Part shown: positions 9,666 through 18,764 of the stretch, piece after piece
Position numbering within the stretch: the first letter of the stretch is position 1
Layout: the number at the start of each line of letters is the position of its first letter
Assembly: GCA_021773095.1 (NCBI GenBank)
Contig: JAJFKR010000006.1
Coordinates: forward strand, 186,001-250,000
Length of the DNA stretch: 64,000 nucleotides
Direction: 5' to 3'
Origin: Woeseiaceae bacterium
GTDB lineage: Bacteria > Pseudomonadota > Gammaproteobacteria > Steroidobacterales > Woeseiaceae
Notes under the pieces: generated by a model
Told to the model about the DNA's origin: nothing
Databases searched by the model: none
What the model saw: the letters and a program-made list of their open reading frames with translations, nothing else
Made by a program: the position numbers and the translations under genes

Positions 9666-10859
9666 ATGAGCTTGAGTAGCAAATCTGTCACGATTCAGAA
9701 GTCCGACGAAGGTCCGGATCCGGTCACTTCGAAGTATTTTCGTGCCCACACATTTGAACCGAATTCAGAAGTCGAGCGAGCGATTCTCGGCCTGGTTTTA
9801 CGGCGCAGCCCATTGACCCAAGCGGAAATTGCCTCTGAAATTGATCGCTCACAACAGACAGTGTCCCGCCTTATTTCCCGCTTGATCGAACGCGGTGCCC
9901 TACGGCAGGGTGAGCGCATATCCAGCGGCAAGCGCGGCCAGGTCAGCACCTCCATCGAGATCGTTCCTGAGTATGCGTATTCATTTGGTGTTGCAATTCT
10001 TTGGGATGCACTGGCCGTTACGGTTATGGATTTTTCCGGTACGGTAATTGATATCCGAGAAACAGCAATGACCTTAATGACGCACGATAGCGTTGTCGCC
10101 GAGCTCAGGTCGATGATTGACGAGTTATCGAAGGAGTGGATAGTTGATGACACTCGTGTATTTGGCGTTGGAGTTGGAATACCTGGAACGTTCCTGCGCG
10201 GTAATCGTCGTCAGGTGAATACACCACTAATTCTCGGCGAGTGGGCAAATATGGATATTGAGGCCGTTCTTGAGGACGACCTCGGACTGCCGGTATGGAT
10301 CGAAAATGACGGTAATGCAGCAGCTATCGGCGAAAGTCTTGTTGGTGTTGGGCGTTGGGCTAAGGACTTTGTCTATCTGTATGTCTCTACCGGGCTTGGT
10401 GGCGGCGTTATCTTGGACGGGGAGCTTGTGCGCGGTGAGTATGGCAATGCAGGCGAGGTTGCGCAGCTGTTACCGCCGGGTATATATCCACATCCGAACC
10501 TAGAGTTGTTGCGTCAATTGGTCCACAAGCACGGCCAGGAGATAACGACGGTTTCTGAACTCATCGACAAATTTGACGTCAATTGGCCTGGTGTAGATGA
10601 GTGGATCGTCCAGGTGCGCGATTCACTTTCGTTAATCGTATCGGCGGCGGCGGCACTTTTGGATCCGCAGGCGATCGTTATCGGTGGCCGCATTCCGAGC
10701 AGTCTCGCCGAGAAGACCATTCCACATATCGAGATCTACGATCAAAGACGGCGTTCCGATTCAAGGCCGTTACCCCCTACGGTGGTAGCGGAGGCAGGCG
10801 GTGACTCAGCGGCGATCGGCGCGGCCGCATTGACATTAAACAGCTATTTTTTCAGCTAG
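9666..10859 (+). CDS. ROK family transcriptional regulator (NagC/XylR type)
   Basis: 397 aa. An N-terminal winged helix-turn-helix (about residues 35-95; LTQAEIASEIDRSQQTVSR then ERGALRQG) is followed by a ROK sugar-kinase-like domain with GVGIPG, the ENDGNAAA motif and STGLGGG. The cysteine-rich zinc motif common in ROK proteins is not obvious. It diverges from the glycerate kinase gene and precedes the TonB receptor, so it is the likely local repressor, with a sugar or sugar phosphate as inducer. A perfect palindrome begins 29 bases after its stop. Confidence 0.88.
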   Translation: MSLSSKSVTIQKSDEGPDPVTSKYFRAHTFEPNSEVERAILGLVLRRSPLTQAEIASEIDRSQQTVSRLISRLIERGALRQGERISSGKRGQVSTSIEIVPEYAYSFGVAILWDALAVTVMDFSGTVIDIRETAMTLMTHDSVVAELRSMIDELSKEWIVDDTRVFGVGVGIPGTFLRGNRRQVNTPLILGEWANMDIEAVLEDDLGLPVWIENDGNAAAIGESLVGVGRWAKDFVYLYVSTGLGGGVILDGELVRGEYGNAGEVAQLLPPGIYPHPNLELLRQLVHKHGQEITTVSELIDKFDVNWPGVDEWIVQVRDSLSLIVSAAAALLDPQAIVIGGRIPSSLAEKTIPHIEIYDQRRRSDSRPLPPTVVAEAGGDSAAIGAAALTLNSYFFS

Positions 10860-10887
10860 AGCCACTGCTATTCAAAATCTCACCCGG

Positions 10888-10918
10888 TTTACTTATATAT
10901 TGTTGATGTATAAGTAAA
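10888..10918. promoter_or_regulatory. perfect 10-bp inverted repeat, candidate operator
   Basis: TTTACTTATA (10888-10897) and TATAAGTAAA (10909-10918) are exact reverse complements separated by 11 bases. The element lies in the 308-base gap between the ROK gene and the TonB receptor gene, upstream of a TATAAT (10963-10968) that could be a -10 box. It is AT-rich and lacks a T run, so it looks more like a protein-binding site than a terminator. The ROK protein is the obvious candidate binder. Nothing else supportable was found in this gap. Confidence 0.5.
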
Positions 10919-11167
10919 TAATTCACTCCCATCGTATTCTTCGACTCCCAATAAAGTAACTATATAATCTCGAAATGAGTGAATAGATGGCGAAAATAGG
11001 TAAAAAATAGAAAGGTATTGACTTATGGTGGGTATATTGTGATACGGTCGCTGCCATCGTTACTCATGCAAATGTGTATCGATAATCGACAAGTCAGGAT
11101 CTATCGTCGCAATACCGAGAACAGTGCGACGGTGAGTCATCAGCCACGTTGCGATGGGGGGCCTATC

Positions 11168-13666
11168 ATGCAACTTCGTAAGTCAGCACTATTTTTCGTT
11201 TCGGCAGCGGCATTTGTAGCAGTACCTTATGTTGGGTTTGCGCAGAATGCGGATTCCGAAGAGGTTATCGAAGAAATCGTTGTCACCGGTACCGGTGTCG
11301 AACGAACGGAATTCGAGACACCACAGACCGTCACCCAGTATTCGGAGGATGAACTCCGGCTGTTCAACTCGTCAAGCCAGGCTGATCTCCTGACGCAGCT
11401 TCCGGGCGTTAGCGCAGAAGGTGGTGGTGGCGAAGTTGCCACGAACGTTTTCCATCGAGCATTGCCGTCGGGCGGCCAGTTTTCCTTTACTCCGCTCCTG
11501 TACGACGGAATTCCGACATACACGACGTTTGGCCTGAACTCGTCCGCGTTCGATGTTTACTACCGCAACGATTTAGGTATTGAAAGGGCAGAATTCGTTA
11601 GTGGCGGTGTTTCCAATCTTTTCGGGCCGGGTTCTGTGGCCGGGATCATCAACTACATCAGCAAGACCGGTGGACCCGAAAATGAAGGAACGATACAGAT
11701 CGAAGCCGCCGAAGAAGGCCGCTTTCGAGGCGACTACTTTTTCAGTGGTCCGCTCGGTGACGATGACTCCAACACATATTACGCAGTGTCAGGATTTTAC
11801 CGCTTTGATGAGGGACCCCTGGATTCGGGTTTGGACACGCAGGGTTTTCAACTGCGTGGCAATCTGAAGCGGGAATTCAGTGACGGAAGTGGCTCGATCA
11901 CATTATATGGCCAGGCTATTGACGACAGCGTGCAGTTCTTCCTGCCATTGCCACTGGACGGCGCTTCGCGCGAGCGCGTGAGTGGCAATGACGGAGCGGA
12001 AGTTTTTACGATGAACACAGTAGACGCCATAGGACTGTCGTACGATACGCCCGATGGTCGCTTCACAACACCAATCGCAGACGGTGTTCTCACAAAGGGT
12101 TCGTCGATCGCCGCGGTGCTGGATAAGGACTTGACCAGCGAATGGACTTTAAATGCGAAACTCCGATACGCTCAGTATGATCACCAGTTTAATCTCTTCC
12201 TGGACGGTGACGGCATTGGGCCGAATACACCGGAGACTCAGGCCGAATATCTCGTGAACCGTGGAGTCGACCCCCTTGCGGCGGCAACCGCACAGTTTAG
12301 TTACGCGCAGAGTGGCCAGGCTCTTGCAGGCGGAGACTTGTTGTTCGGTAATAGAACGCTTGATCGCTGGCGTGATGCGAGTGATTTTTCCGCCGAGCTT
12401 AGTGTAGGAAGAAATTTGACGGTCGGTAATGCTGAACACCAGTTGACATTTGGGGGGTTCTTCGCAAACTCACAAGCGGATGACCTCAACTTTATAACGA
12501 CATATCTAGGGGATTTTCGCAACGCACCACTGCTGGTGAATGTCACGTTGGTAGGATTCGAAGAGGACGCAAGCGGAGCCCTCGTCGCTTCCGCGGACCC
12601 GAATGCTCAGTTCGCGCTAACCAAAAACGGTCTTGCGAAGACGAATGGCATGACTGGCAACCGTGATCGAAGTGCGCGGCGTACGGCATTCTATGTTGCC
12701 GATCAGATCGAGTTCGACAAATGGTCATTCGATGTGGGTGCCCGCGTCGAACGCCTAGATGGTGATGTCAAACAATTCAACATTGCAAATTTTGTGATGG
12801 GCACTGATCCGCTCGTTAACAACGACATTGAGCAAGTCGGTTTCACAGACGGCTCGCTTTTGAGCGGTACAGTGAGTACTACTGAATGGGCGTTTTCTGC
12901 CGGTGCGCTTTACCGTTTCAGCGATACGCTAAACTTCTTCGCTAACGCATCGACCGGGTACTTTTTTCCGCAAGTACGAAGCGTACCCTTCAACCAAGGG
13001 GAGCTGGCTTCGTTCGAGGGCGAAACCATTGATGCGATCGAAGTCGGTGTCAAGTTCAAGACAGAACAATTTGACGGCTACGCGACATTCTTCTACACAA
13101 CACTCGACGACCGGCGAAATGTCGACTTTGAGAATGACCCGAATAATCCCGGCAGCGTGATAGAAGTGGTTACTACGCAATCAACCGAGGCCGTCGGAAT
13201 TGAGGCGAGCGGCACCTACCATATAAATGACTTCTGGTCCGTCAATGCGAATGTTACGTTCCGTGATCACGAGTTCACTAAAGCGGAAGGTAATCCAGGC
13301 ATCGTTGGAAATGAGCTGCGTCGCCAGCCGACCGAAATGTTCAATACAGGCATCTTATTCCATTACAACGCCTTCGATGCGGCTTTATTTCACAACTTCC
13401 ACGGCGATAATTTCGCGAATGATTCGAATTCTGTGAAGTTGGACTCCTATAGCCTGGTGCGCCTGGAAGCTGGCTATACGGTTGAATTTGATAGTGGTCA
13501 AACACTTCGCATTAGCGGAAGTGTATTCAACCTTACCGACGAGCAAGGCATCACTGAGGGTTCACCGCGTCAGGGCAACGCGCAATCCGGTCAACCCAGT
13601 CAGTTCTTCGTAGGGCGCCCAATTCTCCCCCGCAGGGCAATGCTTAGAGTTACCTACGACTTCTAG
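11168..13666 (+). CDS. TonB-dependent outer membrane receptor
   Basis: 832 aa. Start set at 11168 because a run of six G lies just upstream and it gives a proper signal peptide (MQLRKSALFF... to ...VGFAQ). The mature N-terminus has the TonB box-like EEIVVTGTG, then a plug domain (QADLLTQLPGVSAEGGG, IERAEFVSGG, GPGSVAGIINYISKTGG) and a long beta-barrel ending in a terminal aromatic (TYDF). Within this island it probably imports the glycoside, energised by TonB. It is followed by a hairpin before the phosphorylase gene. Longer upstream frames to 11018 have no signal. Confidence 0.92.
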   Translation: MQLRKSALFFVSAAAFVAVPYVGFAQNADSEEVIEEIVVTGTGVERTEFETPQTVTQYSEDELRLFNSSSQADLLTQLPGVSAEGGGGEVATNVFHRALPSGGQFSFTPLLYDGIPTYTTFGLNSSAFDVYYRNDLGIERAEFVSGGVSNLFGPGSVAGIINYISKTGGPENEGTIQIEAAEEGRFRGDYFFSGPLGDDDSNTYYAVSGFYRFDEGPLDSGLDTQGFQLRGNLKREFSDGSGSITLYGQAIDDSVQFFLPLPLDGASRERVSGNDGAEVFTMNTVDAIGLSYDTPDGRFTTPIADGVLTKGSSIAAVLDKDLTSEWTLNAKLRYAQYDHQFNLFLDGDGIGPNTPETQAEYLVNRGVDPLAAATAQFSYAQSGQALAGGDLLFGNRTLDRWRDASDFSAELSVGRNLTVGNAEHQLTFGGFFANSQADDLNFITTYLGDFRNAPLLVNVTLVGFEEDASGALVASADPNAQFALTKNGLAKTNGMTGNRDRSARRTAFYVADQIEFDKWSFDVGARVERLDGDVKQFNIANFVMGTDPLVNNDIEQVGFTDGSLLSGTVSTTEWAFSAGALYRFSDTLNFFANASTGYFFPQVRSVPFNQGELASFEGETIDAIEVGVKFKTEQFDGYATFFYTTLDDRRNVDFENDPNNPGSVIEVVTTQSTEAVGIEASGTYHINDFWSVNANVTFRDHEFTKAEGNPGIVGNELRRQPTEMFNTGILFHYNAFDAALFHNFHGDNFANDSNSVKLDSYSLVRLEAGYTVEFDSGQTLRISGSVFNLTDEQGITEGSPRQGNAQSGQPSQFFVGRPILPRRAMLRVTYDF

Positions 13667-13684
13667 CAACTACGATGAGCAGAA

Positions 13685-13716
13685 GCGGAGCGCCGAGCGG
13701 CGCTCCGCCTTTACTT
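13685..13716 (+). terminator. hairpin between TonB receptor and phosphorylase genes
   Basis: GCGGAGCGCC (13685-13694), loop GAGC, and GGCGCTCCGC (13699-13708) form a perfect 10-bp stem, followed by CTTTACTT. The T tract is short, so it may act as a partial terminator or as a 3' stabiliser that lets the receptor be made in excess over the downstream enzymes. Confidence 0.6.
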
Positions 13717-13750
13717 AACAACCAAGTACCGACATGCGGGGAATAAGGCG

Positions 13751-15475
13751 ATGGGCACGTGCCAGAAATCCGGTGTGGATACACAAGTCGAACATCTGCG
13801 GCAATTGTACGGTGACGAATTTGCACCGGATATATTTGCGGCTATAGAGGCCTTGCGCACGAAGTACGGCGACGATTTTCACGAGCCAGGTGCCACTGCA
13901 CAACTGAGTGAGAAGGACCTGCTTCTCATTACCTACGGTGATACCTTGACGGACCACGGAGTCCCGCCATTACAGGTTCTGCGGCGCTTCTATAGAAAAT
14001 ACCTGCAGGGCGTTTTCGAACTCGTTCATATTCTTCCGTTTCATCCCTATTCGTCTGATGATGGTTTTTCCGTCATCGACTATTTCGAAATCCGTGATGA
14101 GCTGGGAAGCTGGGACGATATAGGCAAATTGGCGAAAGATTGCCGGGTGATGGCCGATGCCGTTATCAATCACACGTCGAGCCAGTCGGCCTGGTTCACA
14201 AAATTTCTAAAGGGCGACCCCGAGTTTTCCGACTTTTTCGTCGAATGTGACGCGGACGTTGACCTTTCGACCGTTATCCGCCCGCGTACGTCACCCTTGT
14301 TAACGCGATTCGAAGACCATGATTCTGGTGAGCGTCACGTATGGACGACGTTTAGTTCCGATCAAGTCGACCTGAATTTCCGAAACCCGCAGGTCTTGGT
14401 TGCCGTCATTGATGTGCTGTTTTTCCTCATAGCGAAAGGTGCCCGGCTTTTACGTTTGGACGCCGTGACGTTCTTATGGAAAGAGGCGGGCACGTCGAGC
14501 GCAAATTTGCCGGAAACGCACTTGCTCATTAAGATCTTGCGCCATGCGATCTCCGAATTTCGTAGTGACGTTGTTGTTGTAACTGAAACCAACGTTCCGC
14601 ACAGAGAAAACGTCGCGTATTTTGGTGATGGACACGATGAAGCGCACATGGTGTACAACTTCGCCTTGCCACCATTAACGGCGTACAGCTTTATTGTTGG
14701 CGACGGCCGTCGACTCAGTGACTGGGCCAGCCAATTGAATACACCCTCGGACGAGGTTTGTTTTCTGAATTTCTCGGCAAGTCACGATGGCGTTGGTGTG
14801 CGGCCCGTTGAGGAAATTCTGACGGAAGATGAGATACAGCAATTGGTCGATGCGACCATCGCCGTGAAGGGACGGGTATCCTCGCGAACGCTTGCCGATG
14901 GCAGGGAACATCCCTACGAACTAAATTGCACGTTTCTTGACCTGATTTCCAAAGACAGTGACGACGTCTCTCTCAAAGTTGCGCGGTTCATAGCGGCGCA
15001 GGCAATCGTTCTGACAATGCCCGGTGTACCAGCTGTCTACATCCAGTCGTTGCTCGGGACAAGTAATGATCTGCAGCGTGTTGAGCAAACTGGCCGGGCA
15101 CGCAGTATCAATCGCTCACAACACGAATTTTCGAGTATCGTTTCTAAGCTCTCCGATGACAAAAGCCTTGAAAGCCGGATATTTTCGGCACTCACTCTAC
15201 TTATCGGCGTGCGCCGTCGGCAATCGGTGTTCAATCCCTACGAGTCATTTCGAGTACTCGATTTGGGGTCTCAGGTATTTGCGTTACAGCGAGGACACAC
15301 AAGCGACGATGCTACCATCAGTTGCATCGTTAATCTGACTGCGGAGCGTGTGGTCATCAACGTCGATACTGAAATTTCCGGTGCCGATCTATTGTCTGGC
15401 GACGTGCTTGAAGCTGGCCAGCATGTGTTGTCACCGTATGCGGTACGTTGGCTGAGAAACGCGGGTCAAGACTAG
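13751..15475 (+). CDS. glycoside phosphorylase GH13_18, glucosylglycerate phosphorylase type
   Basis: 574 aa. GH13 fold with candidate nucleophile Asp237 (LLRLDAV), acid/base Glu279 (VVTETNVPHREN) and Asp346 (SASHDGVG). The roughly 50-residue N-terminal extension and the TETNVPH and YIQSLLGTSND sequences match the E. coli YcjM/glucosylglycerate phosphorylase branch, whereas sucrose phosphorylases have a distinct acid/base loop. The expected reaction is 2-O-alpha-glucosyl-D-glycerate plus phosphate to alpha-glucose-1-phosphate plus D-glycerate. A neighbouring D-glycerate kinase and GH63 hydrolase agree. Sucrose or glucosylglycerol specificity cannot be excluded. It overlaps nothing and is followed after 20 bases by the symporter. 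Confidence 0.8.
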   Translation: MGTCQKSGVDTQVEHLRQLYGDEFAPDIFAAIEALRTKYGDDFHEPGATAQLSEKDLLLITYGDTLTDHGVPPLQVLRRFYRKYLQGVFELVHILPFHPYSSDDGFSVIDYFEIRDELGSWDDIGKLAKDCRVMADAVINHTSSQSAWFTKFLKGDPEFSDFFVECDADVDLSTVIRPRTSPLLTRFEDHDSGERHVWTTFSSDQVDLNFRNPQVLVAVIDVLFFLIAKGARLLRLDAVTFLWKEAGTSSANLPETHLLIKILRHAISEFRSDVVVVTETNVPHRENVAYFGDGHDEAHMVYNFALPPLTAYSFIVGDGRRLSDWASQLNTPSDEVCFLNFSASHDGVGVRPVEEILTEDEIQQLVDATIAVKGRVSSRTLADGREHPYELNCTFLDLISKDSDDVSLKVARFIAAQAIVLTMPGVPAVYIQSLLGTSNDLQRVEQTGRARSINRSQHEFSSIVSKLSDDKSLESRIFSALTLLIGVRRRQSVFNPYESFRVLDLGSQVFALQRGHTSDDATISCIVNLTAERVVINVDTEISGADLLSGDVLEAGQHVLSPYAVRWLRNAGQD

Positions 15476-15495
15476 AAATACTGTCTGGAGTTGTT

Positions 15496-17064
15496 ATGAA
15501 TAATTTCGATTTTGCAATTGTGATTGGTTACCTGGGACTGCTTCTCGGTCTCGGCTATTTCTTCAAAGAGCAAAACTCGAAGAAGGACTATTTTCTGGGT
15601 GGCCGCCAGTTGGGAACGTTTCCGCTCACACTGTCAACGATGGCTACCCAGCTGTCCGCGATCAGTTTCATTTCCGCTCCCGCATTTGTTGGCCTGCGAG
15701 AAGGTGGCGGCATGGTCTGGCTGTCGTATGAGTTCGCGGTGCCAATCGCAATGCTGTTTTTGATGGTTTACATACTGCCGGCTTTGTATCGCTCCGGAGT
15801 TGTCAGTATTTATGATTTTCTTGAAAGGCGTTTTGGAAAATCCACGCGATTTCTGATTAGCGCAGTTTTCTTGGTCAGCCGCTCGTTTGGCACGGGAATT
15901 ACCATTTACGCGACGGCATTGGTTCTAAACAGCGTAATGGGCATCGACTTTATGGCCGCAATAGGTGTCATCGGAGTAGTCACTATCATCTATTCACTGC
16001 AGGGCGGCATGAAGGCAGTGGTCTATTCCGACACGATTCAGATGATCCTGATTTTCTTCGGTGTCATTACGATTGGCATTTTTGCGATAAATAACATCGG
16101 CGGAATTGATGTATTTCTAAGCAACGTTGACGAGGAACGTCTGACTGTATTACGCGCTGGCTCATTCGGGTTTTCCGGCGATGAATGGGGATTGTTGCCT
16201 ATGATCTTCGGCGGTTTCGTTCTTTACGCATCTTATTATGGTTGTGACCAGACCCAGGCTCAGCGAACGCTGTCCGCCAAGAGTGAAGGGACAGTTCGGC
16301 GTATCCTGTTGATGAACGGTCTGGCAAGATTTCCCATTGTATTAATGTATTGCACGACAGGCCTGATTCTTGGCACATTTGTTACGTTAACGCCCGATTT
16401 TATGGCCCAAATCGATCCTGCGCGGCCGGATATGCTGGTGCCACTGTTCATCGTCAACTATCTTCCGCACGGCATCATCGGCATCCTTGTTGTTGCATTG
16501 CTCGCTGCGGCAATGTCATCACTGAGTTCGGTCGTTAACTCCTTGTCGGCCGTCAGTATTGAGGATTATCTGAGGCTCACAGGAAAATCGCTTGATCCGA
16601 AGCGCTACGTGTTTTGGTCACGAGTATCAGTGTTTTTCTGGGGACTTGTTATCGTCATCGCCTCAATATACGGTGGGGACATCGCGCCAACGGTAATCGA
16701 GGCTATCAACAAGATTGGTTCGGTCTTCTACGGCCCCATTTTGGCGACCTTCATTCTGGCGATCCTGTTTAAGAAAGTACATTCGCTGGGTGCAAATGCC
16801 GGATTGTTGGCCGGTGTCGGTCTGAACGTCTACCTTTGGCTGGGTGCACCGCAGATATTTTGGCTCTGGTGGAATTTTATCGGCTGTGCTGTGACGATTA
16901 GCGTGGCGTTGATCATTTCAGTTGTTCGCCATGGCGAATTGACTGAGGCTCCGGGCCAGGATCAGGGAGTTGGTCACTGGTACCGCAACGAAACGCTGGT
17001 TTTGCTGGGAGCATTTGCGGGTATGTTGGTAATCGGCGGTTTGATTCCAGTAATTTTCGCTTAA
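15496..17064 (+). CDS. sodium:solute symporter (SSS family)
   Basis: 522 aa from the start at 15496, which has GGAG six bases upstream; a longer frame overlaps the phosphorylase gene. About 13 to 14 membrane helices, beginning FDFAIVIGYLGLLLGLG, followed by KDYFLGGR and the conserved AISFISAPA in the SSS sodium/substrate region. Cotranscribed behind the phosphorylase; it would carry the glycoside taken up by the TonB receptor across the inner membrane. Substrate assignment is by context only. Confidence 0.85.
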   Translation: MNNFDFAIVIGYLGLLLGLGYFFKEQNSKKDYFLGGRQLGTFPLTLSTMATQLSAISFISAPAFVGLREGGGMVWLSYEFAVPIAMLFLMVYILPALYRSGVVSIYDFLERRFGKSTRFLISAVFLVSRSFGTGITIYATALVLNSVMGIDFMAAIGVIGVVTIIYSLQGGMKAVVYSDTIQMILIFFGVITIGIFAINNIGGIDVFLSNVDEERLTVLRAGSFGFSGDEWGLLPMIFGGFVLYASYYGCDQTQAQRTLSAKSEGTVRRILLMNGLARFPIVLMYCTTGLILGTFVTLTPDFMAQIDPARPDMLVPLFIVNYLPHGIIGILVVALLAAAMSSLSSVVNSLSAVSIEDYLRLTGKSLDPKRYVFWSRVSVFFWGLVIVIASIYGGDIAPTVIEAINKIGSVFYGPILATFILAILFKKVHSLGANAGLLAGVGLNVYLWLGAPQIFWLWWNFIGCAVTISVALIISVVRHGELTEAPGQDQGVGHWYRNETLVLLGAFAGMLVIGGLIPVIFA

Positions 17065-17077
17065 CTAAACCGACAGC

Positions 17078-18367
17078 TCAGGCAGGTGTGTTCAACCAGT
17101 GTAGTGCGATGGCAGCGGTCCAGGAAAAATTATCACCGCCACAGCCATTGCCATTACTGGCGTCAAAATACTCCCAAAAGCCGGCGGCCTTGATGCAATC
17201 GACTGACGTAGTGTGAATTCGCTGTTCAATCGCCGGATAACCGTAATCGGATGCACCTGTTGCGATCATCCAGTTAATATGCAGCCACACCGGCCCACGC
17301 CAGTATCGTTGCGCCTCGTATCGGTTACTGTCTGGATGCGTCGATGAGATCCCGAAGTTGGTTGCGTCGAGCCACTCGTCGATAAGTCCAATCATGGCTT
17401 CGGCCTGAATGTCGCTTCCCAATCCACCGAACAATGGTAACACCGTCGCCGTTGTGATTTGATCGAGTGAATCGCCTGTTATCAGATCGCGACTCAGAAA
17501 ACACCGACTGTCGGCCGACCAGAGAGAGTTGATGGCGACCGACGTTCGGTCAAGCTCATCCTGTAGTTCTTCAACCCCATCCATGTGTGATGCAATTTGA
17601 CACAAATCGAGCAGATCATTGCCTGCGCGCTGCAGTATCGAAATGATGCCGATGTCGGCCACCTTATAGGGACAGTTCGCGTGAATTCTATCGCTATCGA
17701 ATTTGTTGCGTTTGTAGAAATCCACCAGGTAAAGATAGCGGTCGTATTCCGGTTTATGAGGCCGTTGTTCGGAATCGACATGACCCAGATCGCGGCGATG
17801 ATAAGACCAGTCAACTTCCGGAACCGCCGCTAGCGGATCATCCCATGCCGGGCTGTTATCCATGCCGGACTCCCAAGGGTGATAGCTACAGACCAGCCCC
17901 GTGTTGGCCGGATCACGCTCGCGATACCACCACTTGTGATACGCGATAAGTTTAGGCAAAAGTTGCTGCAATTTCTTTTTCGCAAATGAACGATCGCGAC
18001 AGCTCTCATACATTACTCGGATTGTTGTCGCCCATACGGGCGGCTGCGAAATTGTACTGGAGGGTATACCGTCGGTGCTTCCCCAGACATCGGGACCAGG
18101 AAAATATGATTCAGCATCCTTGTGGAACAGGATGTGTGGAACCATGCCGTTATCCCACTGACCGCGGAACATTGTCTCGACTTCCTGCCAGGCTCTTTTT
18201 TCATCAATTCTCAGCCAGCCCAAGGCCGTGATCGCCGAATCCCAGCTCCATTGAAACGGATAAAGTCCGTCAGTAGGAATCGTGTATCCACCGCGATCGT
18301 TCTGACACAAAATGGCTGCAGCCAGCGAGAAATCGATCAATTCATCATCATTGTTTTGGTGTTTCAT
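17078..18367 (-). CDS. GH63 glucosylglycerate/mannosylglycerate hydrolase
   Basis: 429 aa, no signal peptide, so cytoplasmic. An (alpha/alpha)6-barrel protein of the MgH/GgH group: GLYPFQWSWDSA at the start, HPWESGMDNSPAWDD with candidate catalytic Asp170, RYWRGPVWLHINW, and GFWEYFDASNG with a late candidate Glu (about 399), then GGDNFSWTAA. Family members hydrolyse mannosylglycerate and glucosylglycerate to sugar and D-glycerate; length matches the roughly 430-residue bacterial enzymes. It converges on the symporter gene (13-base gap) and has its own promoter region in the 18.4-18.76 kb gap. Confidence 0.82.
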   Translation of the reverse strand: MKHQNNDDELIDFSLAAAILCQNDRGGYTIPTDGLYPFQWSWDSAITALGWLRIDEKRAWQEVETMFRGQWDNGMVPHILFHKDAESYFPGPDVWGSTDGIPSSTISQPPVWATTIRVMYESCRDRSFAKKKLQQLLPKLIAYHKWWYRERDPANTGLVCSYHPWESGMDNSPAWDDPLAAVPEVDWSYHRRDLGHVDSEQRPHKPEYDRYLYLVDFYKRNKFDSDRIHANCPYKVADIGIISILQRAGNDLLDLCQIASHMDGVEELQDELDRTSVAINSLWSADSRCFLSRDLITGDSLDQITTATVLPLFGGLGSDIQAEAMIGLIDEWLDATNFGISSTHPDSNRYEAQRYWRGPVWLHINWMIATGASDYGYPAIEQRIHTTSVDCIKAAGFWEYFDASNGNGCGGDNFSWTAAIALHWLNTPA

Positions 18368-18563
18368 AAGCCCGTACCTTGAGCGCCCGCATAACGGCGG
18401 TTTGAACCTGAACTAGCTGAATTTCGGCAGGTTTTCGGGTGTGAAAACTGACTTATTTGCGCAGTCGAAATGGTAACCTGTAATGGTTGTAATGGCCATC
18501 AATTGCGGCAAATAGATCGTATAAATACTTGAAATTAGTCAAAAAACAGTAAATTCAAAGAGT

Positions 18564-18731
18564 GTGGAAAACGAAAGAAGAGCTTTGAAACCGTTGCTCT
18601 GTTTTGGTGAGGCACTGATCGATTTCCTGCACAGTGGATTTGTCTCCGAAAACGGCCATGAGATGGCCATTTATTGACAGTTTCCGAACGGTGCGCCGGC
18701 GCATTGGCCGACAATGCCAGCGGCGCTGTAA
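18564..18731 (+). pseudogene. decayed N-terminal fragment of a PfkB-family fructokinase
   Basis: In one frame from a GTG at 18564 the sequence reads LLCFGEALIDFL, the start of bacterial fructokinases, then about 16 residues, an in-frame TGA (18675-18677) where Arg is usual, and QFPNGAPAH followed by a residue pattern alignable to the family's GAPANVATAVAAL, ending at TAA. Spacing between the two motifs is normal, so this is the first roughly 55 codons of the gene with one nonsense change and the rest deleted. The remainder of the 397-base gap (18368-18764) shows no other gene. Confidence 0.62.
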
Positions 18732-18764
18732 TGAAGAGATAAAAAAGAAAGGTGAAGGTATTTC

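Noticed and set aside
11018..11167. N-terminal extension of the TonB receptor
   Set aside because: The signal peptide and strong ribosome binding site are at 11168; the extension has no signal features.
13751..15475. Plain sucrose phosphorylase
   Set aside because: The TETNVPH acid/base loop and long N-terminal extension fit the glucosylglycerate phosphorylase branch better, although sucrose activity is not ruled out.
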